A DNA stretch of 64,000 nt from Edaphobacter acidisoli (GCF_014642855.1 NZ_BMJB01000003.1:62001-126000); one strand, 5' to 3'. Shown: positions 32,814 to 42,766, numbered from the stretch's first letter. Numbers and translations are program-made. Notes: a model not told the origin generated them from the letters alone.

Positions 32814-34001
32814 CTACTTGATGATCTCGGAGATCGTCCCTGCGCCGACGGTCCTGCCGCCCTCGCGGATCGCGAACCGAAGACCCTTCTCCATGGCCAC
32901 CGGCGTCACCAGCTCAACCGTCAGCTGGATGTTGTCGCCAGGCATCACCATCTCCGTGCCCTCCGGAAGCTTCGCCGAGCCCGTCACGTCCGTCGTCCGG
33001 AAGTAGAACTGCGGACGATAGCCGTTGAAGAACGGCGTATGACGCCCGCCCTCTTCCTTCGACAGCACATAGATCTCGCCCTTGAACTGCGTGTGCGGCG
33101 TAATCGAGCCGGGCTTCGCCAGCACCATCCCGCGCTCCACATCCTCCTTCGCCGTGCCGCGCAGCAGCAAGCCCGCGTTGTCGCCAGCCAGACCCTCGTC
33201 CAGCTGCTTCTTGAACATCTCCACGCCCGTCACCGTCGTGTTCTGCGTGTCGCGGAAGCCGACGATCTGCACCGCCTCGCCCACCTTCACCTTGCCACGC
33301 TCAATACGTCCCGTCACCACCGTGCCGCGACCCGAGATCGAGAAGATATCTTCAATCGGCATCAGGAACGGCAGATCCACCGCGCGGTCAGGCTGCGGCA
33401 CACTCTTGTCCACCGCCTCCATCAGCTCGTCGATCTTCTGCTCCCACTGCGCCTCACCGTTCAGCGCGCCCAGCGCACTGCCGCGAATCACCGGCACGTC
33501 GTCGCCGGGGAAGTCGTACTTCGACAACAGCTCGCGCACTTCCATCTCGACCAGGTCCACCAGCTCGGCGTCCTCGACCGCATCGCACTTGTTCAGAAAC
33601 ACCACGATGTACGGCACGCCAACCTGACGCGCCAACAGCACGTGCTCCTTGGTCTGCGGCATCGGGCCGTCGGTGGCCGCAACCACCAGAATCGCGCCGT
33701 CCATCTGCGCCGCGCCGGTGATCATGTTCTTGATGTAGTCGGCGTGGCCGGGGCAATCGACGTGCGCATAGTGACGGTTCGGCGTCTCGTACTCCACGTG
33801 CGAGGTGGCAATGGTAATACCGCGCTCGCGCTCCTCTGGAGCGTTGTCGATCGTGTCGAACGAACGAAACGTGTTCTTCGGGTTGTGCTTCGACAGCACC
33901 TTCGTGATCGCCGCCGTCAGCGTCGTCTTGCCGTGGTCAATGTGACCAATCGTCCCTATGTTGACGTGCGGCTTTGACCGGTCAAATTTTTCCTTCGCCA
34001 T
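32814..34001 (-). CDS. tuf: Elongation factor Tu
   Basis: 395 residues. GTPase motifs [17 protein letters not shown] and NKCD are intact, followed by domains 2 and 3 ending [12 protein letters not shown]. It delivers aminoacyl-tRNA to the ribosome. Start at 34001 ([20 protein letters not shown]) follows GAGGAGA; an earlier in-frame Met at 34031 is unlikely. It is preceded by four tRNA genes and a small protein gene, as in the tufB operons of proteobacteria. Confidence 0.98.
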   Translation of the reverse strand: MAKEKFDRSKPHVNIGTIGHIDHGKTTLTAAITKVLSKHNPKNTFRSFDTIDNAPEERERGITIATSHVEYETPNRHYAHVDCPGHADYIKNMITGAAQMDGAILVVAATDGPMPQTKEHVLLARQVGVPYIVVFLNKCDAVEDAELVDLVEMEVRELLSKYDFPGDDVPVIRGSALGALNGEAQWEQKIDELMEAVDKSVPQPDRAVDLPFLMPIEDIFSISGRGTVVTGRIERGKVKVGEAVQIVGFRDTQNTTVTGVEMFKKQLDEGLAGDNAGLLLRGTAKEDVERGMVLAKPGSITPHTQFKGEIYVLSKEEGGRHTPFFNGYRPQFYFRTTDVTGSAKLPEGTEMVMPGDNIQLTVELVTPVAMEKGLRFAIREGGRTVGAGTISEIIK

Positions 34002-34073
34002 CGCTCTTGTCTCCTCAGTGTTGGCCGGCATCTCAACCGGCGTTGAAATCGAAAATCAAAACCCAAACTTGTC

Positions 34074-34382
34074 TCAGTAATATGCGTACAGCTTGAAGAA
34101 CTTCTGCCGCAACTCCGGCGCGACCTTCTCCAGACTGGCCAGGTAGAACTCACGAATCTGCCCCTGGTCGCTCGGGTTCAACCGGCTGTACTCACCGGCA
34201 ACCGCAGCGCCCAGCAGCCCCTTGCGCAGAACATCTTCAAACTCGCGCACGCGAAACCCTGCCCGCTCCACGGACTTCAGAAAATCCGCAACCTTCCCTG
34301 GCGCAAAAGAAGCCGCGACAGCGGCCTTCACCGCATTGAAGGTCTCAGGGTCAGCAACCGAAAGTACAGCCTGCTCAAACAT
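34074..34382 (-). CDS. Small conserved protein of unknown function upstream of tuf
   Basis: 102 residues, mostly helical, MFEQAVLSVADPETFNAVKA to KFFKLYAYY. No family recognised and no signal peptide. It lies between tRNA-Gly and tuf in the same direction, 72 bp ahead of tuf, and is probably in the tRNA-tuf transcript. The reading frame is supported by codon bias and by a clean ATG at 34382. Confidence 0.75.
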   Translation of the reverse strand: MFEQAVLSVADPETFNAVKAAVAASFAPGKVADFLKSVERAGFRVREFEDVLRKGLLGAAVAGEYSRLNPSDQGQIREFYLASLEKVAPELRQKFFKLYAYY

Positions 34383-34437
34383 CGCTTCTTAAAATCTCCT
34401 GCGAACGGGCCACAGCCAGGTCGCCTTCAAAAACCTA

Positions 34438-34512
34438 TGGAGCGGGAGACGGGAATCGAACCCGCGACCAACAGCTTGGAAGGCTGTGACTCTACCACTG
34501 AGTTACTCCCGC
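34438..34512 (-). tRNA. tRNA-Gly (anticodon TCC)
   Basis: Acceptor stem GCGGGAG/CTCCCGC, D-arm AACTCAGTGGTAGAGT, anticodon TCC, T-arm with GGTTCGATTCC, encoded CCA at the 3' end (34440-34438). Confidence 0.96.
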
Positions 34513-34526
34513 CCGCCGCAAAAATC

Positions 34527-34601
<75 letters not shown>

Positions 34602-34628
34602 CTTCACAACCAACCCAACTCAACCATC

Positions 34629-34811
34629 CTACCGCGAACGCATCCGTCCAAGCACGACGCGGAAGGCAAAAAATCCCAGCAAAATCCACGTAAGCTCCTG
34701 GATCTTTCCCGGCTCGATCGTCCGCCAGACGCATAGCGCCAGCAAACCCATCACCGCCAGCGCAATCCACATCCGTCCGCTGCTGGCAGGGCCAAAATCC
34801 AAAACGCTCAC
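34629..34811 (-). CDS. Small two-helix membrane protein (tentative)
   Basis: 60 residues with two hydrophobic segments ([16 protein letters not shown] and [18 protein letters not shown]) and a basic C-terminus GRMRSR. GTG start at 34811, with GGAAGG about 12 nt upstream. It occupies the space between tRNA-Tyr and tRNA-Thr on the same strand. No family recognised; the ordered membrane topology is the main support. Confidence 0.5.
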   Translation of the reverse strand: MSVLDFGPASSGRMWIALAVMGLLALCVWRTIEPGKIQELTWILLGFFAFRVVLGRMRSR

Positions 34812-34844
34812 CAGTCCCGCAATCCTTCCAGTCCAACCAACTCA

Positions 34845-34931
34845 TGGTGCACAGGGGAGGATTCGAACCTCCGTAGCGCATAGCGCGGCAGATTTACAGT
34901 CTGCTGCCATTAACCACTCGGCCACCTGTGC
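34845..34931 (-). tRNA. tRNA-Tyr (anticodon GTA)
   Basis: Acceptor stem GCACAGG/CCTGTGC, anticodon GTA in CAGACTGTAAATCTG, a long variable arm as expected for a class II tRNA, T-arm with GGTTCGAATCC, encoded CCA. Confidence 0.96.
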
Positions 34932-35098
34932 ACATCCTGCAAACCCGCCCGCCGCGCAGCCCTCATCTCCAACCGAATCTTCCCCGCGAAACACTGCCGC
35001 GGAGTCATCTCACGTTGAAGGAGTTTTCAGAAGGCCTGCCGGCCAGAACGGTCCCGCAGTACAACCAAACCCATCCAAATCCACGACTGCCGATAAAC

Positions 35099-35174
35099 TG
35101 GAGCTGGCGAAGGGACTTGAACCCCCGACCCTCTGATTACAAATCAGATGCTCTACCAGCTGAGCTACGCCAGC
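35099..35174 (-). tRNA. tRNA-Thr (anticodon TGT)
   Basis: Acceptor stem GCTGGCG/CGCCAGC, D-arm TAGCTCAGCTGGTAGAGCA, anticodon TGT between CTGAT/ATCAG, T-arm with GGTTCAAGTCC, encoded CCA. First gene of the tRNA-tuf cluster. Confidence 0.96.
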
Positions 35175-35263
35175 CCTAACAGTCAACTGCGCTGCCATCG
35201 CGTCGAACTCCGCGAACAACAGCGCATAACAACTTTAGCATAGCCAGAATGCCACAGCAAAAC

Positions 35264-36448
35264 CTAAGACGCCACGCCTATCGCAAACCTCTCCCGCAAA
35301 TAACGCCCCAGTTTCCGGGGCCACTCGCGGTCCATGCACGGACGCTCAATCAGCACATAAAACACTGTGCCTACCATTAGGACCATCGGCAATCCGATCA
35401 CCACACCGGCACCATAAAGACGGGCAAACCCGGTCAAAAAATGCACCCGCCCGAATACCCAATAGCATCCATCCATCACCAGCGAATGCGTCAGATAAAT
35501 GCTGTAGCACATGCCTCCCACCGTCGCCACAAACGCATTGCGGAAAAACCGGTTCAGCAGCTTGCCGCGAAACGCGCTGATAAACAGCACCACCAGCAAC
35601 GCTGGCATCCAGTACCCCGCCTCGCGGTCACTCATAGAAAACACGACATACCATAGCGGAACTCCAACCACGTCCCACCACCACGAAGACCTGATCCGCG
35701 GCAGCACCGTGATGTACCCATCCGCCATCAGCAGCCCGGCCAGAAAATACTGCACAGACCATGCGAGCGACAGCGTATACCGGCTCTCGGGATGCTCAGG
35801 TATATGCGCCGCCACTGCCCCGAAGCCTACGATCAAGCCCACCAGCAGCAAGCGCCGGGCCCACTTCGGCCTCGGAAAAAACAGCACCGCCAGCAGAGGG
35901 GCCAACACGTAGAACTGGACCTCCACCTCCAGCGACCAGCTCGGCGGATGCACCAGTGGATGCACGCCATACATCAGCCAATGCAGGTACAGCAGACTCG
36001 CCAGCAGGTGCGGCAACACCTCCATCACAGGAAGATGTTTCAACGCCACCACCAGCGGAAACCGCATCAACAAATTAATGATGTACGGCGGTTCCAGCCG
36101 CGTCACCCGCCGCAGAAAGTATGCTTTCAGCCCAACCTTCGGCCCTCCGGTAATATGCTGCTGTGCGAATGGCAGCCCCAGCACCAGCCCGCTGATGGCA
36201 AAAAAAATCGGCACGCCGCGGCCCATATGAAGGAGCACGAAAAAAATAGGGTTCGACCCTCCATTGGACACACAGGTTCCGCAGGTAATATTCGACATCT
36301 TCTCCAGGTGATACAGCAGGACCGAAGCGATCGCGACAAACCTCAAACCATCGATCTCGGGAATATACCGCCCGCTCGTCGTCACACGGCGCAGCGAATC
36401 CACAAGACTCTTCTTTGTCCCGCGTTCCGCTTCTGTTTCAGGCGTCAT
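35264..36448 (-). CDS. Acyltransferase 3 family membrane protein
   Basis: 394 residues, about ten membrane helices. The family motifs are visible: IPEIDGLRFVAIASVLLYHL at the N-terminus with the key Arg and His, FFAISGLVLGLPF, and WSLEVEVQFYVLAPLLA. Members O-acylate sugars of surface polysaccharides or antibiotics. The start at 36448 (MTPETEAERG) is preferred over a TTG six codons upstream because AGGA lies 8 nt before it. No glycan cluster is adjacent, so the acceptor is unknown. Confidence 0.9.
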   Translation of the reverse strand: MTPETEAERGTKKSLVDSLRRVTTSGRYIPEIDGLRFVAIASVLLYHLEKMSNITCGTCVSNGGSNPIFFVLLHMGRGVPIFFAISGLVLGLPFAQQHITGGPKVGLKAYFLRRVTRLEPPYIINLLMRFPLVVALKHLPVMEVLPHLLASLLYLHWLMYGVHPLVHPPSWSLEVEVQFYVLAPLLAVLFFPRPKWARRLLLVGLIVGFGAVAAHIPEHPESRYTLSLAWSVQYFLAGLLMADGYITVLPRIRSSWWWDVVGVPLWYVVFSMSDREAGYWMPALLVVLFISAFRGKLLNRFFRNAFVATVGGMCYSIYLTHSLVMDGCYWVFGRVHFLTGFARLYGAGVVIGLPMVLMVGTVFYVLIERPCMDREWPRKLGRYLRERFAIGVAS

Positions 36449-36563
36449 TGGCTCGATCCTATACAACTCCCTCTACCCGTCACAATGATTCCTCCGATGC
36501 CCGCAACCGATTTACGCTAACCTGATTACGTCATGCGCCCCAACCCAACGGCTTCCGGATCCC

Positions 36564-37553
36564 ATGCGTAGACGCACCCGCTACTCTCTGCTGCTCGCCC
36601 TCGCGATCATCGCCGCGCTCGTCGTAGCTGTCCTTCTTCGCAAGGCCGCGCCGCCCGAAGTCGCGCGCCTGCTCCCCGAGTCCGACGCCATCTTCTACGC
36701 CAACCTCCGCCCCATCCGTCTGGCCACGCACTTCGACCGCGCCCAGATCCATCGCAGCCCCGAGTACCAGCAGTTCATCGACGCCACCGGCATCGTGCCC
36801 GAGCGCGACCTTGACGCCGTCGCCTTCGCCGTTCACCGCATGCCCGACCCCAACGGCCCCAACGGCCCCGTCGGCTACTCCGAAGTCTTCGAGGGCCGCT
36901 TCGACGGCGTCCGCCTCGGCCGCTACCTGCGCTCGCTCGCTACCTCTATCGAAGACTACGACGGCCACACCATCTACACCATCCCTGTCGGCGAAGGCAA
37001 AGACATCCGCCCCTTCCGCATCACGCAGCTCGCCTACGACACCATCGCCGCCTCCAACATGCCCACTACCGAGCAGATTCACTCCATCCTCGACCGCCAC
37101 CGCGCCGCCGCCTCGCCCTTCGCCGGGTCGTCGCTCCTGCGCGCGCGCTACCGGGACGTACCGCTGCTCTCCCCCGTCTGGGCTATCGGACACATCGGCC
37201 TTCCCTTCTCCGACCGCGGCTACATCAGCGTCTTCGGCCTCCAGCTCCCCCTCGCCGCCGACACCACCTTCGTCGCCAGCCTCCGCTACGTCGGCGCGCT
37301 CCACCTGCGCATCGTCGAATACGCGCCCAACGAAACCACCGCGGCCAACACTACCCAAACCCTCAACACGCTGCTCAATCTCTTCCGCTCCATCCAGCAA
37401 AATCAGCCCACCAACCCCAACGACGCCGCTTTGCTCCAGATGACCAACACCATCAAAATCGAGCAAGACAAAGACCACGCCGTCCTCTCCGCAAACGTTC
37501 CTATTGAACTCATCAAACAACTCACCGCCGCCCCACCCAGCCCGCAACCATAA
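36564..37553 (+). CDS. Membrane-anchored protein of unknown function
   Basis: 329 residues. One N-terminal hydrophobic segment (YSLLLALAIIAALVVAVLL) probably anchors it facing the periplasm. The soluble part begins LLPESDAIFYANLRPIRLA and ends with a Pro-rich tail; its start resembles DUF3352-like exported proteins (an xxPxDAxxYxNL pattern), but this is weak. It stands alone, divergent from the acyltransferase across a 115-bp gap. Confidence 0.7.
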   Translation: MRRRTRYSLLLALAIIAALVVAVLLRKAAPPEVARLLPESDAIFYANLRPIRLATHFDRAQIHRSPEYQQFIDATGIVPERDLDAVAFAVHRMPDPNGPNGPVGYSEVFEGRFDGVRLGRYLRSLATSIEDYDGHTIYTIPVGEGKDIRPFRITQLAYDTIAASNMPTTEQIHSILDRHRAAASPFAGSSLLRARYRDVPLLSPVWAIGHIGLPFSDRGYISVFGLQLPLAADTTFVASLRYVGALHLRIVEYAPNETTAANTTQTLNTLLNLFRSIQQNQPTNPNDAALLQMTNTIKIEQDKDHAVLSANVPIELIKQLTAAPPSPQP

Positions 37554-37937
37554 GCGGTGGCGTTTCAATCAGCCACCAATCTTCGGGTGCCCCATTCATC
37601 GCGGCTTTATCGCGATGGGTCGGAAAGCACAAAGCCCAATCAGCCACCCTTTGCATTTCCATTCCGCACCCTGAGCGGAGTCGAAGGGGGAGGAATCTGC
37701 TTTCTCCTTCAACAGCCACAAACGTTCGGGCGCCCCATTCATACGCAGTTTCATCGCGCATGAGTGGGAATGAACACACTCGCCCAGCCCCTTTGCATTT
37801 CCACTCCGCACCCTGAGCGAAGTCGAAGGGGGAGGAATGCAGTGGTAGAACCGATTAACCTAAGCCATATACAATTCACTACGAACAAAATTGTTCATCC
37901 CCGGCACCACGCAAATCTCTCCTGGAGAACCCCGCCC
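37554..37937. repeat. 384-bp intergenic region made of dispersed repeats
   Basis: No gene. In order: hairpin CCCCATTCATCGCG/CGCGATGGGT (37590-37620), TTTGCATTTCC (37650-37660) with CCCTGAGCGGAGTCGAAGG and GGGAGGAATCTGCTTTC, hairpin CCCATTCAT/GCATGAGTGGG (37733-37768), then TTTGCATTTCC (37792-37802) with CCCTGAGCGAAGTCGAAGG and GGGAGGAATG. So the composite unit is present nearly twice. The last ~80 bp carry the promoter and GGAGA site of the next gene. Confidence 0.75.
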
Positions 37938-39383
37938 ATGTCCGGACGTACCCGCACCCTCGCCCTCCTCGCACTCGCGGCCCTCACTGCACCTGCTCTC
38001 CTCGCGCAATCCGGCAAAGTCCTCACTGGCCAGGCAGCCTTCACCGACTGGAACCAGCAGCAGCCCGGCGTCCGCCATAAGATCACCCTCGCCGACCTGC
38101 CCGAGCCCAAGCCCGACGAAGCCGTAGACAACGGACCCACCGTAGTCCCGCGCCCGGACAACGCCTGGCCCACCGCGCCCGCCGGCTTCAAAGTCACCCT
38201 CTACGCCGGCGGCGACTCCACCCCCATGCAGCGCAGCGAAAACCGCCGCCAGACCCACCAGGCCGCCGAAGGCACCTTCGTCATGCCGCGTCTCATCACC
38301 TTCGCGCCCAACGGCGACCTCTTTCTCGCCGACTCACAAGCCGGCATCGTCTTCGTCCTCCGCGGCGTCGGTCCCGACGGCAAGGCCACCCACATCGAAA
38401 AGTTCGCCACCGGCCTCGACCATCCCTTCGGCATCGCCTTCTATCCCGCGACCAATCCCAAATGGGTCTACGTCGGCAACGCCACCACCATCCAGCGCTT
38501 CGCCTATCACCCCGGCGACATGCATGCGACCGGCGCACCCCAGACCATCATCCCCGACATCCCCGGCTACGCCCAGCTCCGCGGCGGCGGCCACTGGACA
38601 CGTGACGTCGTCTTCACCGCCGACGGCAACCACATGCTCGTCTCCGTCGGCTCCGGCTCCAACGTCGACGACGCCGACACCCACCCCCGCGAGTTCCACC
38701 GCGCCGACATCCTCGAATACACACCCGACGGCAAATTCATCAAGGTCTACGCCCACGGCCTCCGCAACTGCGTCGGCGAAGCCATCAACCCCATCACCGG
38801 CTCACTCTGGTGCTCCACCAACGAGCGCGACAACCTCGGCAACCACCTCGTCCCCGACTACGTCACCAGCGTCCCCGAAAACAGCTTCTTCGGCTGGCCC
38901 TGGTACTACATGGGCGGCCACCGCGACCCGCGCCTCCAGGACCCTTGCGCCAACGGCACCGGCCCCAACCCGCAACTCACCAAACCGCTCACTGAAGCTG
39001 AAGCCGCGAACTGCAAGCGCGAAGACATCTCATCGCACGTCCGCACCCCTGACGTCATCGTGCAGCCTCACATGGCCTCGCTCGAGATGGCCTTCTATCC
39101 CATCCACAAATCCCAGTTCCCATCCGAATACACAGGCGGGGCCTTCGCCGCCGAACACGGCTCCTGGAACCGCAAGAACCGCGCCGGCTATGAAGTCATC
39201 TACATCCCCATGAAGAACGGCCACGCCACCGGCGAGTACGAGGACTTCCTCACCGGCTTCGTCGTCAACAGTGGCCAGGTCTGGGGCCGACCTGTCGGCG
39301 TAGCCGTCGCCAAAGACGGCAGCCTCTTCGTCACCGACGACGGCTCCCGCAGCGTCTGGCACATCACCTACACCGGCAAATGA
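37938..39383 (+). CDS. PQQ-dependent sugar (sorbosone) dehydrogenase-like protein
   Basis: 481 residues with a signal peptide (TLALLALAALTAPALLAQ). The rest is a six-bladed beta-propeller like L-sorbosone and soluble glucose dehydrogenases: FAPNGDLFLADSQAG, TGLDHPFGIAFYP, VYVGNATTIQRFAY, SVGSGSNVDD, CVGEAINPITGSLWCSTNERD, PENSFFGWPWYYMGG, RPVGVAVAKDGSLFVTDDGS. It should oxidise a sugar or aldose in the periplasm with PQQ as cofactor. The start at 37938 is supported by GGAGA and the signal peptide. A terminator follows. Confidence 0.88.
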   Translation: MSGRTRTLALLALAALTAPALLAQSGKVLTGQAAFTDWNQQQPGVRHKITLADLPEPKPDEAVDNGPTVVPRPDNAWPTAPAGFKVTLYAGGDSTPMQRSENRRQTHQAAEGTFVMPRLITFAPNGDLFLADSQAGIVFVLRGVGPDGKATHIEKFATGLDHPFGIAFYPATNPKWVYVGNATTIQRFAYHPGDMHATGAPQTIIPDIPGYAQLRGGGHWTRDVVFTADGNHMLVSVGSGSNVDDADTHPREFHRADILEYTPDGKFIKVYAHGLRNCVGEAINPITGSLWCSTNERDNLGNHLVPDYVTSVPENSFFGWPWYYMGGHRDPRLQDPCANGTGPNPQLTKPLTEAEAANCKREDISSHVRTPDVIVQPHMASLEMAFYPIHKSQFPSEYTGGAFAAEHGSWNRKNRAGYEVIYIPMKNGHATGEYEDFLTGFVVNSGQVWGRPVGVAVAKDGSLFVTDDGSRSVWHITYTGK

Positions 39384-39386
39384 ACG

Positions 39387-39424
39387 TTGAGCCGCAGCGA
39401 TTCTCCATCGCTGCGGCTCAATTT
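39387..39424. terminator. Terminator after the sorbosone-dehydrogenase-like gene
   Basis: Perfect 14-bp stem TTGAGCCGCAGCGA (39387-39400) and TCGCTGCGGCTCAA (39408-39421) with a 7-nt loop, then TTT. It lies between converging genes and may serve both. Confidence 0.85.
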
Positions 39425-39483
39425 GCCTGCATTTCCATTCTCGTTTTTTGTATTTCCATTCCGTAGCAGCTTTACCGGGATCA

Positions 39484-41085
39484 CTACCGGCGGCTAGCAA
39501 CCACCGTCTGCGGCAATTGGCACACCTTCACCGCACCATTCTCAAAGCCGCAAGAGAAACCCGTAGCTGCATTCCTGTCCAGCACCACCCAATCCACGCC
39601 CAGCGGAGCAAGTGCAGCAATCCTGCGCGCATCGGTCTCTTTGCTCAACCCCTTCTGCGCACCTTCACCCGCAGCCCACGCAGGCGCCAGCGCAGGAGTA
39701 ATCGAAACCTCACCGCCATCCTTCGAGTAATCCGGCAACGCGCTCCGCTCAGCCAGAGCGCGAAAACACTGCGCATCCTCACCCGGCTCAGAAATATAGT
39801 GTGCATCCAGCGCAAACAGCGCGTTCTTCGGCGTATTCAGCTTGATCCACTGAAACGCCTGCTCCCACTGATTCTCAGCCGCGCTTCCATGCCTCATGCC
39901 AGGCAGCTCCAGGTGCGCCGAATCCGGAAACGTCTGCCATTCGGCAAACGTCATCAACCCACCCAGCACTGCCAGTGCCGCAGTCCATCGAACAGCATGT
40001 CTCCGCAGCATCCACTTCGCCGCAGCCGCACCGAGCAGCAGAATCATCACCACATAAACAATCTGAAACACCCGTAGCGGCTGCATCCGCGCCACCAGAT
40101 AATTCGACGCATCTACCCGCGCGAACACCAGCGCAATCCCCATCGCCATCACGCCGCACACAACCGACATCCGCGCCAGCGCCGCACGCGCCGCATTACC
40201 TTCACGCCGGCCAAATGCAATCACCGCCAGAATCACCAGCGGAGCCACCAGACCCATCCACTCATACCAGTGCCACCGGCTCAAAAACCAGTAGTACCGC
40301 GTCACCGCAGCCTGCCGATAGATCGCGCTCTCTGGCGGGGCGAGCCTCGACACCACTTCCGCCATCGTTACTGCTCCCACGCAAAGCGCCGCCGTACCCC
40401 ACCGCCGCACCGCCAGGCTCTCCGACGCGACACACGCCAGCACCAGCACGCAAGCCAGTGCATAGCCCGCCATCAGTGGATGCATCGCCCCTGCCACCAC
40501 CAGCGCCGCCACCATCAGCAGCAGTCCGCGCCTCTGCTCTCCATCCTCCGAAACAAAGAACCCAAGCGCCCCAGCCAGCGCCAACAGTGCGCACGGTGTC
40601 GAAATGCTCCGCGCCGTCACATACGGATCCATCAGCATCAGCGACGTACCCGCGATCGGCAGCATCAGCCACACCGCCAGCAGAGCCACCGCGCCGCATC
40701 GCGCCGTACGCGAGCGAAAACACCGCGCCGCCACCAGCCACGCCGCAAACAGCGTCGCCCAGATGCTCGCCACATACACGCCAAAGAAGACCGCTTCGAG
40801 CCCCAGATGCGACCACCGCACCAGCCCGGCCATCACGTGCGCGAACACTGAAAACCGCAGGTGCTCGGTCACAAACACCGTCTCATGCGGATACAGCTTC
40901 GGATCGAGCAGCCACTTCACCCCAGCCATATACAGCCCGCCGTCTTCGGCATAGGGGTGATAGCCGCTCACGGCAACAGCCAGCACAGTCAGCACCGCGC
41001 CCAACGCCGCGCCAAACCGCTGCTCGCGCTTGCTTGCCGCCGGGGACGATTCCAGAACGATAGGTGCAGCTACTGTTGTTGCCAA
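39484..41085 (-). CDS. Multi-pass membrane protein, glycosyltransferase-like topology
   Basis: 533 residues with about ten membrane helices and a C-terminal soluble domain of about 130 residues (ENQWEQAFQWIKLNTPKNALFALD, PLGVDWVVLDRNAATGFSC). The first loop has YHPYAEDGGLYMAGVKWLLD, comparable to the acidic loop of GT39 and DUF6798-type proteins. A role in glycan or lipid modification is possible but not shown. It converges on the dehydrogenase gene and is divergent from the aminotransferase gene. Confidence 0.75.
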   Translation of the reverse strand: MATTVAAPIVLESSPAASKREQRFGAALGAVLTVLAVAVSGYHPYAEDGGLYMAGVKWLLDPKLYPHETVFVTEHLRFSVFAHVMAGLVRWSHLGLEAVFFGVYVASIWATLFAAWLVAARCFRSRTARCGAVALLAVWLMLPIAGTSLMLMDPYVTARSISTPCALLALAGALGFFVSEDGEQRRGLLLMVAALVVAGAMHPLMAGYALACVLVLACVASESLAVRRWGTAALCVGAVTMAEVVSRLAPPESAIYRQAAVTRYYWFLSRWHWYEWMGLVAPLVILAVIAFGRREGNAARAALARMSVVCGVMAMGIALVFARVDASNYLVARMQPLRVFQIVYVVMILLLGAAAAKWMLRRHAVRWTAALAVLGGLMTFAEWQTFPDSAHLELPGMRHGSAAENQWEQAFQWIKLNTPKNALFALDAHYISEPGEDAQCFRALAERSALPDYSKDGGEVSITPALAPAWAAGEGAQKGLSKETDARRIAALAPLGVDWVVLDRNAATGFSCGFENGAVKVCQLPQTVVASRR

Positions 41086-41309
41086 ATATCCGCTACTCCA
41101 AAATAAAATCGGCCAACATCATCCAGTTGCCGCACTTGAACACTTCAGTATTGGACGAACTTCACAAAAAACCAGGTTGGTCTTCTCAAACTTCAACGCG
41201 CAGTTGATGTTCACCACATCAATGCCCTGCGAGGAGCCGCGCATGCTCCATTACCCCATAGCCTCTGCTGAATCGCATAAGTCTACCGGCTTCCAAACCG
41301 CTTCCCTGA

Positions 41310-41328
41310 AAGAACGTATAGTGTTCTT
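41310..41328. promoter_or_regulatory. Inverted repeat upstream of the aminotransferase
   Basis: AAGAAC (41310-41315), 7 bp, GTTCTT (41323-41328), ending 28 bp before the start at 41357. A possible operator; no regulator gene is adjacent. Confidence 0.35.
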
Positions 41329-41356
41329 CTAACCCGAAGCAAGGAAAAAAGACGTT

Positions 41357-42661
41357 ATGGACCGCCAGGAAATCAATCGCAAACAGAAGCAGTTCATCTT
41401 CCCCGCCGTCGCCACCTACTTCCGCGATCCCTTACCACTAGAGCGCGGCGAGATGCAGTACATCTGGGACGTTGAGGGCAAGCGTTACCTCGATTTCTTC
41501 GGCGGCATCGTCACCGTCGGCGTCGGCCACGCCAACCCGCGCGTCACCGGCCCCATGAAGGCCCAGATCGACAAACTCCAACACACCTCCACGCTCTATC
41601 CAAACGAGACCGCTGTAGCGCTCGCCGAAAAAATCGCCCAAATCACTCCTGGCCGCCTCGAAAAGAGCTTCTTCACCTCCTCCGGCAGCGAGGCCAACGA
41701 GACCGCCATCGACACCGCCCGCCAGCACACCGGCAACCTCGAAATCCTTGCCCTCCGCCACGCCTACAGCGGCCGCTCGTCCATGACGCGCGCCCTCACC
41801 GGCATCAGCTCCTGGCGCAAAGTCTCCTATCAGATCGGCATCGTCCACGCGATGAACCCCTACTGCTACCGCTGTCCGCTCGGCAAAACCTACCCCAGTT
41901 GCGACGTGGCCTGTGCGCAGGACATCGAAGCCGTCATCCAGTCCAGCACCTCCGGCTCTATCGCCGGCATGATCGCCGAACCCATCCAGGGCGTCGGCGG
42001 ATTCATCACGCCGCCGAAAGAGTACTTCAAGCTCGCCTTCAACATCGTCAAACAGTACGGCGGAGACTTCATCGCCGACGAGGTCCAGACCGGCTGGGGC
42101 CGCACCGGCAAAACCTGGTTCGGCATCGAGCACTGGGAAGTCGAGCCCGACATCCTCACCGCCGCCAAGAGCCTAGCCAACGGCCACCCCATCGGCCTCA
42201 CCGTCGCCACGCCCGAAGTCGCCGACGCCTACAAAGGCCCCACCATCGCCACCTTCGGCGGCAACCCCGTCACCTGCGTCGCCGCCAAAGCCGTCATCGA
42301 CCTCATCGAAGAAGACGATCTCCGCACCAACTGCGCCGTCGTCGGCGCCTACCTGCGCGAACGCCTCCTCGAACTCCAGCAGAAATATCCCATCATCGGC
42401 GACGTACGCGGCATGGGCCTCATGCAAGCGCTCGAGCTCGTCAAAGACCCGAAGACCAAAGAGCCAGCGCCCGAAGCCACCGCAGCCCTGCTCGAAGCCG
42501 CCCGCGAAAACGGCCTGCTCATCGGCAAAGGAGGCATGTACAACAACGTCCTCCGCCTCTCACCACCCATGAACATCGCCAAATCCGACGTAGACGAAGC
42601 CTTCCGCCTGCTCGATAAAACCTTCGCCACCGTCACGGCAAACCTGCACCATACCGCTTGA
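41357..42661 (+). CDS. Class III aminotransferase (aspartate/alanine-glyoxylate type)
   Basis: 434 residues, PLP-dependent. Typical points: YLDFFGGIVTVGVGHANP, SSGSEANETA (phosphate binding), the PLP Asp in IADEVQTGWGRTG and the Schiff-base Lys in LTAAKSLANGHPIG. It is most like the AGXT2 group, which moves amino groups between alanine or other donors and glyoxylate; the true donor is not visible. An inserted CYRCPLGKTYPSCDVAC stretch with four Cys is unusual and recurs in some relatives. AGGAAAA lies before the ATG. Confidence 0.9.
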   Translation: MDRQEINRKQKQFIFPAVATYFRDPLPLERGEMQYIWDVEGKRYLDFFGGIVTVGVGHANPRVTGPMKAQIDKLQHTSTLYPNETAVALAEKIAQITPGRLEKSFFTSSGSEANETAIDTARQHTGNLEILALRHAYSGRSSMTRALTGISSWRKVSYQIGIVHAMNPYCYRCPLGKTYPSCDVACAQDIEAVIQSSTSGSIAGMIAEPIQGVGGFITPPKEYFKLAFNIVKQYGGDFIADEVQTGWGRTGKTWFGIEHWEVEPDILTAAKSLANGHPIGLTVATPEVADAYKGPTIATFGGNPVTCVAAKAVIDLIEEDDLRTNCAVVGAYLRERLLELQQKYPIIGDVRGMGLMQALELVKDPKTKEPAPEATAALLEAARENGLLIGKGGMYNNVLRLSPPMNIAKSDVDEAFRLLDKTFATVTANLHHTA

Positions 42662-42766
42662 GCCATCCGCGAAAACGCTGGAACATTAGGCCTCTCACAT
42701 CTCACCCACCGTCCACTATGGCACTTCGTTTGCTGCAAATTGAAGACGCAGGAGAAGGAGAGATCC

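Noticed and set aside
36531-37568. 345-residue minus-strand frame
   Set aside because: Antisense of the anchored protein at 36564; no motif and no ribosome-binding site.
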